From assembly GCA_026874595.1 (NCBI GenBank), contig CM049307.1, forward strand, positions 55,943,870-56,007,869: DNA of 64,000 bases. Direction: 5' to 3'. The DNA comes from Sipunculus nudus (lineage: Eukaryota; Annelida; Sipuncula; Golfingiida; Sipunculidae). Shown piece after piece: positions 53,960 to 64,000 of the stretch. Made by a program: the position numbers and the translations under genes. The first letter of the stretch is position 1. Each line of letters opens with the position of its first letter. The notes below the pieces were generated by a model. It was not told the DNA's origin and did not search any database. It was given only the letters and a program-made list of their open reading frames with translations.

Positions 53960-56810
53960 TGATTGTAGCTGGCACCACCAGTCTTATATACAACGAAGAG
54001 ATGTATACATATGCCCAATGTCAGACTGATATGTCAAACCCCTCCTGTGAAATAAGCATGGACATACACTGTGTAAAAATTACTGAAGGTGGCGCCACCA
54101 GTCTTGTTAATGAGAATACCATCAAAGACACATAAACAGGTATCAGTCCAATACATCAAACTTCCCCAGAGTTTGATGCACTGGGCTGACAAGGCTTAGG
54201 TGAGTAAGGCAGTTGCCCCTGAGTGACCTGTGACAAATTGCTGCCTCATGCTACTGCACTGGGTGAACTCTTGACCTGCACCCGGCTAGACTGAGTGAAC
54301 TTTTGACCTGTACCTTGCTGCACTGAGTGAACTCTTGACCTGTTGCATAATCTGACACAGTTGGCAGTCTGCCAAAGCTATAAATAGATTCAGGCTGAAC
54401 TTTGGTGCCAAATATGATGCAGTGAGCAGTCTGCCAAAGCTATAAATAGAATGCAGCTACTGCACTGAGTGAACTCTTGATCTATACCTGGCTGCACTTC
54501 TTCAAATCCTGGCACTGTGCCAAAACTATTTATAGAGCTGACATTTTGGCTTAAGGCCAACATCAAGGCACTGGCAATCTGCCAATGGTAAACCAAGTGC
54601 TGCCATCTGTACACAAAAGTGGTCCCTACTTGAATTAACTTTGAAATTTATTTTCCCAATACAAAATGCTTTTGAGCTGACTTTTTATAAAAAAGAAATC
54701 AGGAATATATGTAAAATTATTACGGAAGCATACTGAATGCAATATTAAAATACAGATATATATATTTGATGGCAAATTCTTGAATTAAGTTGAGCAGGGA
54801 TGCCAATAATTTATAATCCACGTACAGTTGTCTTTAAATAGCCACAGAGAGCTGAATATCTATGATTGTAACATTGCCTGGTATGATGAATAACTTAAAT
54901 CATAAATCTAAATTTTTTAAAAGCTTTTAAAAATTTTCTTGTCAATATTAACCAATTATAACCTGAAATCTAAATGTCTAGTGGCATGATGTAATAGATG
55001 CTGATAAAGTGGTGCCAGGCTAGATGTAACAGCAACACACAGCTAACATATATGGTAAAATGACTCAATTAAATGTCCATAATTCAGCCAAAAATCATTC
55101 ATGTGGAACCATTAATGACAATTATTATAAGAATTATTGTAGGGATTATTCTTGTAAAATATTTAACAAACTGGCTTCAGTGGCATCAGTTGAAAAACAT
55201 TTCGCAAGTTTATAACTCATATAGGAAGATACTGCAAACTGGCTAAGTTCAGCTTCCCGTAACTCAGCCAAAAAGCACTGAACCAAAACCATTTGAACAA
55301 ACTTGAATTATCAACATCTGAGGATAATTAATGTGTAAGATTTAAGAATTTGGCCCAGTGGTTTTTGAGAAGAAGTTCTTTGTAGCCACTGAGCTAAAAT
55401 GGGCTGTTATGGCATATGACTAAATTCAGCTTCCCATAATTTAGCCAAAAGTCACTGAAAAGAGACCATTTGAACAAACTTCAGAAAGCACTACCCTAGG
55501 ATCTTTTCTGTGCGATATTCAACATTTTGGCCATATGGTTTCAGAGAAGAAGTATTTTGTAGCCCTCAGTGTGATACAGGCACTAATGACCCAGTACAAA
55601 AAAGGCCGATGCAGGTGGCGCCACCAATACCTCAATTTCAGATATGACCTATGTGACCAACATTGGCATAAAATTTGGTGATGATAGCTCCAGCTGTTTC
55701 TGAGATTTAAATTTTAATATGCTTTTTTGCACAGTTAACAAAGTTCAACCTCCTGTAACTCAGCCAAAAATCTCCAAACTGGAACCATTCGAACAAACTT
55801 GAGAAAGATTGTTCCAATGATCATTTCTGTAAGATATTGGACAATTTGGCTGGACAATTTTGGAGAAGAAGATTTTTAAAGCTTTTTTAGCTTTTTCCTT
55901 ATAAAATCTAAGAAAATGCAGTTAGAAAAAAATAAACAAAATCCGATCTAGTTTTTTGGATGACTGATTATTTGCAAAAAATTTGGTGATGCTAGCTCCT
56001 GCCGTTTTTTGAGATAGCAATGGTTAAGGTACAGACGACGCACCACACAACGTACGACGCACGAAGCCGCACCATTGCATAAGCTCACAGGTTCGCTAAA
56101 AACAAACATCAGATACAATTTGACACCCAGTTAATTAGGAAAGCAAGGCAAATTACACCAGTTCTTGCACAGGGTCAAGAATAAGGCCAACCAGAGTGGG
56201 TGTTGCATGTTTAAGATTTGGAGCTGGATGAAAATGCAATACCACACTCTCATTGGTCTGATTACAATTCTTTGGCCTGTGTCGGCCCTGGTGGTGAAAC
56301 CCAGAGAATCTTGCTATACAAAGCAGCAGTTACAACCTTGATCTGGGTTGAGTGCAGTGTATAACCAGTTTATTACCACTGTGAGGAATGTAGCCGTAAA
56401 ATTTGATTTATAACAGCAGTCCAGGATGCTTGGTTATGATTTCCTTCGTGCCACTGATCATGCCCGGTATGATTTTGTTTCTACAGTGTATACTGTATAG
56501 GGAGACATATTAGGAAAGGGTTTCAGAACTCGCCATGACATCATGACTCAGTAGGCACTTATATTGGGCTGGTAAGCTTAACTTGACTTGTAATACAAGC
56601 CATAATGAGGAATGCATTGCAGTGGTCTTCCATCATGTTGCATTCCTATCGTAGTAAGCAAACCAAAATCTTATCATTAGGCTATGAATGATGAATTCAT
56701 ACAAAAGAATATATGTGAACTCACAACCCAAGTTGAAACTCTGTCTCTATGGTAGGTTGGTAACAAATCATTTCCTGTACAGCAAACAAGGTGTTACAAA
56801 GACAAATTGC
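53960..56810. other. Upstream flank without a gene; decayed repeats
   Basis: 54080-54110 keeps a GGTGGCGCCACCAGTCT unit. 54230-54490 repeats CACTGAGTGAACTCTTGACCTG about four times. 55060-56100 is another old tandem repeat (AACTCAGCCAAAAATC...GAACCATTCGAACAAACTTGA, about 240-bp period) ending in an ACGACGCACCACACAACG tract and the decayed hairpin-like CATAAGCTCACAGGTTCGCTAAAAA (56075-56102). Confidence 0.55.
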
Positions 56811-56811
56811 T

Positions 56812-56944
56812 CAGGGGTAAATATTGGGCTTATCTGGGATTTGAACCCATGGGGGTGGTGCACAAGTCCACTGTACCAACCACTTCGCTAGAAAAGCAAG
56901 CTTCACTAGCGAGACAGTTTGGTCCGCTTTTATGTCACCCCGTA
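56812..56944 (-). repeat. tRNA-derived SINE head, copy 1
   Basis: On the minus strand a Pol III A box (TAGCGAAGTGGTTGG, 56876-56890) and a B box (GGGTTCAAATCCC, about 56836-56848) are spaced as in a tRNA gene. The stems do not form a complete functional cloverleaf that I can confirm. Confidence 0.6.
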
Positions 56945-57086
56945 ACACACCCCCTCTTAAGAGCGTTCTGCTATCAGAACAAGACTAATTATCTCAGGAG
57001 TCACACTTTGGTGAGCTTATTCCCTGAGCCACAAAGGTTACCTTTACATTGGATGAGCCCAAATTTTATTACGGATACAAATTATT

Positions 57087-57223
57087 CAGTGGAAAAACAC
57101 TGGGCGGATCCCGGATTCGAACCTATGTTGGTGGCGCACAAGTTCGGCGTACCAATTGCTTCGCTAGCAAAGCAAGCTTCACTAGCTAGACAGTTAGGTC
57201 CACTTTTATGTCACCCCGTAATA
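57087..57223 (-). repeat. tRNA-derived SINE head, copy 2
   Basis: Same layout as 56812-56944: A box TAGCGAAGCAATTGG (57152-57166) and B box GGTTCGAATCC (57113-57123). Both copies share the CTAGTGAAGCTTGCTTT-type upstream segment and the GGGGTGACATAAAAG start, so this is a repeat family and not two tRNA genes. Confidence 0.6.
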
Positions 57224-57377
57224 AAGGTAACCATGTCCAGTAACCCATGCGAGCCATGCTTGTATTCAGGCTGTCAGAAATTCAACAAACATGTGGGGGG
57301 GGGGGGGGGGGTTACAAATATGCTGAGTTAAAACAGAATTTTTCTTACTCATGTTGGGTGTTATTAGAAAGTATACT

Positions 57378-57913
57378 AACAAGAGCACAGCAAACGTATA
57401 TAATACGCCCGTTGTGTATCTGGTTACCTCTGACCTCATTAAATATGTGTGAATTTTGATAAGAAAGTAATTCAGGTGAGAAACTGTTGGTTAATATGTA
57501 TAATGAGTTTCATGAATATCCATAGGAATTTTGGTAAGTCACCAAGGTGCCTCTAAAGTGCAGTGACCTCTGGCCTCTTTAAATATACAGGAATTTTGCT
57601 GGAATTGGAACTAAGGCGAGATATATTACTGATTAACATTTCTGATGAGTTTTATCAAATCCTCAAATTCTTTGTAAATTATCGCGGCGACACCACATAG
57701 CAGCTGAGTGACCTGTGACCTTATTAAATATATGCAGACGTTGCCCATATTAAATCGAACTTGGGTGAGATAATCTGTTAGTAAGTACTTATGGCGAGTT
57801 TCACGAAAATCCATCAAAGCCCTGGTAAGTTATGATGGCCACACTTAAAGGTAACCGACGGACGGATGGTGGGTATACCATAATACTCCCGTCATAAGAC
57901 AGGCATATATAAA
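57378..57913 (+). repeat. Family D repeat copy 2
   Basis: Starts with an ACGTATATAATACGCCC palindromic segment and ends CCGTCATAAGACAGGCATATATAAA, which is roughly its inverse. Internal TGACCTCTGACCTCATTAAATATG units as in 39882-40514. Confidence 0.65.
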
Positions 57914-58393
57914 GGCTAATAATTGGTCTGGTTCTTTGTCAAGTGACTGCTTATTTTAGACCATGAGGCACTGTCAGAAATGATGAAAATATTTAAAACC
58001 TCATTGGGCATTAAAGTGCGTTCCTCTTTGTAGGATGTAAAATTGTAACAGCACTCTGACAGCCAGTATGCCGGTTGTAGCCTCTCCAAAGTCAGAGGCA
58101 AAACTGATATTTTCACTTTCTATGAGAGAACACCGTGTTTCATGTAAACTTAATAATTTAATATGCCTAGTATATTAGAAGAATATATATAAGAATAGAC
58201 ACCTTTCACGAGGTCTTCTTACACAATATTTCAAATGACCTACCAGCCTTTCATTCATCCATATTTGCCTAATTTAATAAATGCAGACCCCACCAACTGC
58301 TTGTTTCATTGCTGTATTATTTATTAAGAATTTATCATTTGACAAGAGATTCATCTTTAAAGTGAACCATCTGTGGAAGCATTTTGCCAGGTA

Positions 58394-59202
58394 CTGTATT
58401 TCCTTGGTCAGACACTGGGATTTAGTTGCCTACCTAATTTAGTGGCAAGGGCAAAACAATGTGTCAGAAAAATAAATGCCGGCCTTAAATAGATGCCGGT
58501 CTTGTTCAGAGGGCAGGTGTCAGAGTAGTTTTCATGTTTGCCATCCGATGTCTTTTTCCATCACAAAAATTGGTGCATTTACCATTCAAATTGTCTGCAG
58601 ATGGTTGTATGCTTGTGTGTGTTGAAAATATATTTAATTCATCTATAAATCTGTCATTTTTCTTTGGTGCAAGGCTATTGTTTCCATGAAGTACCCCCCA
58701 TAATCCCGAATTGTCCATTATATGATTAAAGCAGATCACTGATCCTAGTAAATGCTGCACAAATAGTGTAAGCAGTAAAAAGGCTAACACTCAGACCTGC
58801 GCTATCACTACTGTCAAGCCAATTTGCGCCTTTTGTTACCAAAACCACCCTTCTGAGATAATCTTAAAAGTTATAAGTAGTATTTCTTTCTAGTCAACAA
58901 CCAATACATTTGGTGGAATATTCCCAACAGTAAATAGTGCATCATATACCCCTATGGCATCTTAGGATATTTCTTTAACACAATCAGTTTACTTGTAATG
59001 TTTTCAACTGCATCCCCAAGCAGTGACTGGCGGGTTTAATGTTTCAATGTGTTGTTTTGTGCTTTTATCTGCCGAGCCTGATAATGTATTTTTTTATACA
59101 CGCCAACCTTCAATAGAAACCTGTCTTTTCAAGATGCTGGGTCTTAGCAGGGCCTAAAAAAAATTAACAGCCCCGCCAACGTGTATGATCAAGGAAATAC
59201 GG
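58394..59202. mobile_element. Non-autonomous TIR element, 0.8 kb, TA-flanked
   Basis: Left end CTGTATTTCCTTGGTCAGACAC; right end on the other strand CCGTATTTCCTTGATCATACAC. TA directly outside both (58392-58393 and 59203-59204). The interior has no transposase frame. Confidence 0.65.
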
Positions 59203-59388
59203 TAATAACATTACAAAAGTTTGGGAGCCACTATAGAACGCGGGCTATGCTTCTATTGAGGAACATGAAAATATAAATAAAACTGTCTGTCTCTTCTCAT
59301 TCCCTATTTTAACTCCTATTTTTCCCTGTACACTCATAATCATATCAACTATTCTAACATAAACAACTACTAGACATCAGAAGTAGCC

Positions 59389-59457
59389 TGAATTGGGAAT
59401 CAAACCTACGATCTCTAAATCAGGAGCCCTACAAGCTACTAAGTGAGCCACAAAGAG
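59389..59457 (-). repeat. tRNA-like SINE head of a second type
   Basis: Minus strand: TGGCTCACTTAGTAGC (A-box-like) and GGTTTGATTCCC (B-box-like) at tRNA spacing. The sequence between is tRNA-like, but no acceptor stem closes clearly. Confidence 0.5.
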
Positions 59458-59459
59458 AT

Positions 59460-62400
59460 ACCAGCAGGGGCGATTTTTGTTCATTTATATCTGCGATTGA
59501 AGCACCATCTTTCGCGAAAATAAGGAACCATTCACTATTTGAACAGGAGAATTAAGCCGTTCATGTGGGGAACCCAGGTTCCCCGGACCCCTCCTCCTCT
59601 AATATAATAGACTCCATTTGTGAGCAAAATTAAATACGGGAATTTTCAGGAAAATAACATGTATCCGCCTTTGTCAGGAAACAATTTATTATGCGACACC
59701 CGTTGTGCATAGGGTACTGGGATAGGCTGCAGCCCAGTTTCTATAGTTCTGCCAAAGTTTTTGCTAATTTCATTAACTTCTGAAAGCACTTTATAAAATG
59801 TCACTCTGTTTCACTGCTTCCGGAGCTTTGAATTTTTTCATGTGTACAGGGTCTACTTTCCATGAAGCAAGTGCATATATACAATAACATAGTTCTTGAA
59901 AGATGATAACTCAGCTTCAGTATTTATGCATATATACCGTTCAGTAGGGTCTATATCACACACATATATATATATATATACGAGTACTTCATGCCTGGGC
60001 TTGTTGACGTGAGCTCCTCCAATAAAATCTCAACTTAAGATCAAAGGTGCAGTCCCATTGGATAATGGTAAAAAATATAATATAAAATAATAGTACCTGT
60101 CAATATGTGACAATAAATGTCAACGTGTTATTCATGATCCTACAAAATTTGCTGAAAATATTGTCCTATGACAATTATTTGCAATGCAATTCAATTACAC
60201 CTAATATCGCCCATCCCATTTTAACAGCTTAAAATCCGCGTTTTAAGTAGCTAAATTACTTACGAACTATACATTAAGTAGGTGTGCTCTCTGCTCCAAA
60301 TTTTACCACGTTGTTCTCTTCCAATTAGAGGTGCCTAAAACAGGTTTTATCTATTCCTTTCATGGTTTTAAAGTCGGCGCTTGACAGGTCAAGACGACAT
60401 TTGTTTTGAATGAAAACGAGGCTAGCGGGAATCCCGGGAATTCCTATCGAGGGATTTCCTCAACTACGTTTGAACGGGAGATACTTCCTTTGAGAGGCAT
60501 GGGGATACATGTTAGAAAAAGACCCCTTGTCCAATAAACAAGGATATTTATAAAAAAAATTAGGCCATGTTAGGATTACCCATTTCATATAACAATGAAA
60601 TCATGAAATAAATTTTAACATTTCCTTAGTTTTAGTTAGAAAAGAAGCAATTTCATAATGATTCAGGCCTACTTATGAATTTACCAAATGTAAATATATA
60701 ATTTACGATACCTAAAAAATAAATATATATTTATATTTAACCAAACTGAAAATACCATAAGGTTCAATAAAGGATTTAACGAACAATCGGACCCAAATAA
60801 AATAAGTGTACGTACGTTTCTCAGAAACTTTTTTTTTTTTAATCAGTAATATGTGTATGTGATTTTACATTTTTATTTTCGGCTTTCGATGAAAATTTAA
60901 TATTGCCATGGACAGCATGAAATGGGTAAGTCGACAGAAAATCAAAACAACAATAAGAAAAACTAGGAAGGTGGTCAAAATTTGTGGTGCCTCAATATCT
61001 AAACTTTTTTTTGTAAAAAAAAAATCTTTTTTATTGTACTACGCGAATTCAAAGATAAAAAAAGGATATTTTTAAATGCCATGTATTGGACTGGGATTAG
61101 GTATGATTATAAAACAATATCTTAAGTCCATACAATATTTCAGCTTAAAAAATCAAACATGTCCAAGAAGACGCTGTAATGGACTCATTTATGAAATTTA
61201 ACTTCGTAAATCCTTTTTATGCACAGCCATACTGACAGGTGACACACGGTGACCAAAAAAAGGTAGATGGCCAGAGGTCGAGAGGATGTTGAACTATTCA
61301 GACAGAAAGTAAGACAGACGGAGAGACAAAGAGGAACACGTGGAAATGATCAAATGAATGACTGGTAATCTGCCAAAAAGAAGAGAGGAATGTATATGCA
61401 TGTATAGTTATTTTACTTTTGAAAAGTGAAGGACTAACAGACAGATGGACAAACAGAAAACACATGGTCAAGGCCATCTTGATCGTTCGTGTTATGGTGA
61501 ATAAAATGAGCTACAACATAAATGAGGAAGCGATCATTTTGAACAAATTTACTTCATAAAAAAACATTCTTTTTCTGTGCCCCTGCTATTGGTATTTGAC
61601 TGAATATGAAATAAAACATAACACTGATGAATTAAGGCATTGTACTTAATGTATATAAGTTTCGAAGGAATTGCTGCCAAATTGTGGCGAGCAGGCTGCG
61701 GAATGTCAGACAGAAAAAAGATCACCACAAGAATGCTTGATACGATTGGCCTGTTGTGTGACATCTGACCTAATGAGATATGCGCAACATTTGCCGAGAA
61801 TCCAATCCAGGTAAGAACTCTATCGTTACATATTTATAGTGAATTTCATGAAAATCCATAAGATTTTGGTAAGTCATCACGGCGCCACCAAAGTCTTGTG
61901 ACCCCTGACTATAGTGGAGGAATTGGTTGTAAAATTATACTCGGTGATTGAAAGAAAAAAGACCGATCATCGATTGTTAATCGATTATTTCACATATCTT
62001 CTGTATTTCCATAAAATCTGCTGTAAAATTCAGTATTTACGTAAAGACACGATAAATCATGTTAATTACAATAGTTATAAAAAATTGTTATAAGTTGCAG
62101 AGAAGTGATCGGCTGATATTACGGACACTAATAACAGACGACAAATTATATTTCTTGGTTAAGTAAACCTATTCCACGTGCGTTTGTTGTGTGAATGGAT
62201 TTCATCCAGATCCAAGACTTTGCCCTGATTCGATTGGCTGGTACACTGTGACATTATGGACTGGATTTTATCAACAACTCAGATCTTGTAATGCATGTTT
62301 GTTTTTTATTCTCTGCTGAAAATTTGGGACTAAAAGTGGCAGAAATATTATGCTTTAACTCAGATCTACAATTTTAGTCACAGGGATTTCCGTGTGTGTC

Positions 62401-63240
62401 CTCACTGCCGAGTTGACAGTGCTCATACATGTGCCAAAATTTGATTAACAAATCGCACAACCTCATGTTTTTAGGGGAAAGATAGAAAAAAATGATTTTC
62501 CTCAAGGATTTGGGCTCTTTTTATGTAAAATCTATATTAATATTTTTTTTTTCATAGGCATTTATGGTATATGATAATAAAATTAGATTCGGAATACGTT
62601 TGCTTGACCTGAACTGCTGAAAGATCATGATTGCAAGTTAACAGCCGGGTTGTTGGCACTTGACTGCTGCTTAAATTTCAGCCTCAATATTTTTCCATAC
62701 TTGTTCATTTCTAGGTAACGTGACTTATACATGTACATACGTATTATATAGTTTTTGATCTATTATACTAGGATGTAACCAATTTAATGGATTATAAAAT
62801 AAATCAACCAATCATCGATGTAAATAAGACCACTACCTCTGACTTCATTAAATATTTGAGGCTTGTAGAGAGAGTCGAACTTACACGAGATATTATATTG
62901 GTTATTATATCTGTCGAGTATATCATCGAAATCCATCTTTTCTGGTAAGTTATCACAGCGAACACACAATAAGCCTGATGACCTCTGACCTCATTTGACA
63001 TGCATATAATTTTCCTTGAGGCGCAATTTTAAAGTTTTGAGGTCCAAAGCTATAATAATCTCATAATAAATGTTTTAAAAAGTACTTCAGTTGAAAGTGA
63101 CTTTTACTAGTTCCACAGTTTTATGTGAAAGTGTTACCAGTACCACAAAGTAACATGTATATTCCGCAGTTCAAGTCAGCATATACTGCATGAATTTCGA
63201 CCTTCCTTGAACATCTTTGAAATGCTAAACTCATTATATT
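59460..63240. other. Flank without a recognised gene
   Basis: AT-rich. Contains two fragments of family D (61745-61911 and 62835-63003) and a short TA run near 59960. 60380-60480 is GC-richer (see the candidate first exon). All ORFs are under 75 codons and none is recognisable. Confidence 0.5.
60264..60420 (-). other. Candidate non-coding first exon / promoter region
   Basis: A perfect donor (GTTC|GTAAGTAATT) sits at 60263/60264 on the minus strand. The sequence above it, to about 60480, is less AT-rich and carries several CpGs, unlike the surroundings. It is on the same strand as CEP112 and 8 kb upstream of its ATG, so it could be a 5' UTR exon. Small upstream reading frames in it end quickly. 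There is no direct proof of transcription. Confidence 0.22.
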
Positions 63241-63670
63241 CTTAAATTTCTGTGGAGTCGAATCCACAATATGCATGCGTGTCCGAGTGCAAGTCCAAGT
63301 CAAAGCCACTCGAGTCCGAATCCTTGAGGCTTGGGTTCAAGTCCACTTTCTTCAAGTCGGAGTATTTTGGTCCAAGTCCAATATAAATATCTTTATTTTG
63401 GGAAATCCAAATTAGAAATTTGAGATTGTCATGTATATTTTTATGTTAGTTTACACATGCATTTTACTTGAATTTAATAAGAATCCGATGGTGAGCTAAA
63501 GCTTGGTATATATTGGATTTTTTTTCGTAATATTCTGTTTGCAGTTTTCTTCTACTGGTCTTAAGATGGACTCCGCCTGATTTCTCAATTCCTTACTTCC
63601 GAGTACAAGTCAAGTGTTAGTCGCAGTTAAAAAAAATGAGCTGGAATCAGGACTCGAGTCCAAATCCGGT
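63240..63670. repeat. Decayed GAGTCC/AAGTCC hexamer array
   Basis: Many imperfect copies of (G/A)AGTCCRA, for example GTCCGAGTGCAAGTCCAAGTC and CAAGTCCACTTTCTTCAAGTC, in two clusters (63250-63390 and 63595-63670). Confidence 0.7.
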
Positions 63671-64000
63671 TATGATCTCCGGAGAAATTTACCGATTTTA
63701 AGTTTCAGCCGTTCGGACATTCCTTTCAAGAAAAGAAAATAATAAAATTTCAGTAAATATCCCATTGTGATGTTCTACTTTTACATGTTATAATCATGTT
63801 GTCCGCTGATCATACTTTTTTCTGTTATCAAAAAGCTACATATTATAACAGACAAAAATGCCCCCCCCCCCCCCCAAATGCATTGAATATGAAAAAGACC
63901 TGACTGAAAAAAATAGATTTTTTTAAGCTTAAGCAGCCAAGCTCTTTATTGAATCTTTTCAGACGCATTTTTAAAATAATTCTGCATTCCTTTTATATTC

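Noticed and set aside
56836..57166. Two possible tRNA genes on the minus strand
   Set aside because: A and B boxes are present, but both copies share non-tRNA flanks and I cannot close an acceptor stem, so I call them SINE heads.
56807..57331. 174-codon plus-strand frame, the longest in the window
   Set aside because: It reads through two tRNA-derived repeat copies and a poly-G tract in antisense; it has internal repetition (LAKQASLARQ...GPLLCHPV twice) that simply mirrors the DNA repeat.

Overview
The window is animal nuclear DNA. It is AT-rich, has spliceosomal introns with GT-AG borders, no bacterial-style ORFs, and dense non-autonomous repeats. The gene content shows a metazoan that carries a ciliary/centrosomal gene. 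The repeat style (short tandem units, CGGA-rich microsatellite tails, terminal hairpins) is what I would expect of a mollusc, most likely a bivalve. The taxon is an inference.

One gene explains all the convincing coding sequence: CEP112 (CCDC46, centrosomal protein of 112 kDa), on the minus strand. I could place 25 consecutive coding exons between 52044 (start codon) and 10068. Their phases chain without a break and give exactly 812 codons. They run in the same order as the vertebrate protein as I remember it: an N-terminal globular domain (exons 1-5), a basic/proline-rich linker (exons 5-9), then continuous coiled coil (exons 10-25). About 135 C-terminal residues are missing and should lie to the left of position 1, because no matching exon is visible in 1-10067. 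A 5' UTR part of exon 1 (52045 to about 52148) is likely. A further non-coding first exon near 60264-60420 is only a guess.

The rest is introns and flanks filled with repeats. From left to right: an AT-rich duplicated block with a pogo-like MITE (1-1110); a relic transposase-like frame (about 1480-1686); tandem 160-bp units (1700-2400); a 3.2-kb palindrome-ended element with a second element nested in it (4368-7555); a 1.2-kb TA-flanked inverted-repeat element (8077-9261); two Harbinger-like MITEs (13764-14100 and 36107-36411); a decayed GIY-YIG-like frame (16152-16343); a composite element with palindromic ends (25825-27487); two near-identical direct 3.2-kb repeats (29507-32751 and 45840-49001) plus an older third copy split by a solo LTR (50066-50825); an inverted MITE pair (34148-34683 and 51229-51775); other hairpin-ended families (12700-13190, 37240-38200, 39882-40514, 52490-53958, 57378-57913); tRNA-derived SINE heads (56812-57223, 59389-59457); and a TIR element (58394-59202).

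The most interesting signals are these. At least five otherwise different repeat families share one layout: palindromic start, internal tandem units, sometimes a CGGA-rich tail, and a terminal hairpin with a tiny loop. Two CEP112 exon borders (exon 5 donor, exon 14 acceptor) are themselves tandemly repeated, giving duplicate splice sites that all lead to early stops. The LTR insertion has an intact target duplication, and a sister repeat shows the empty site.
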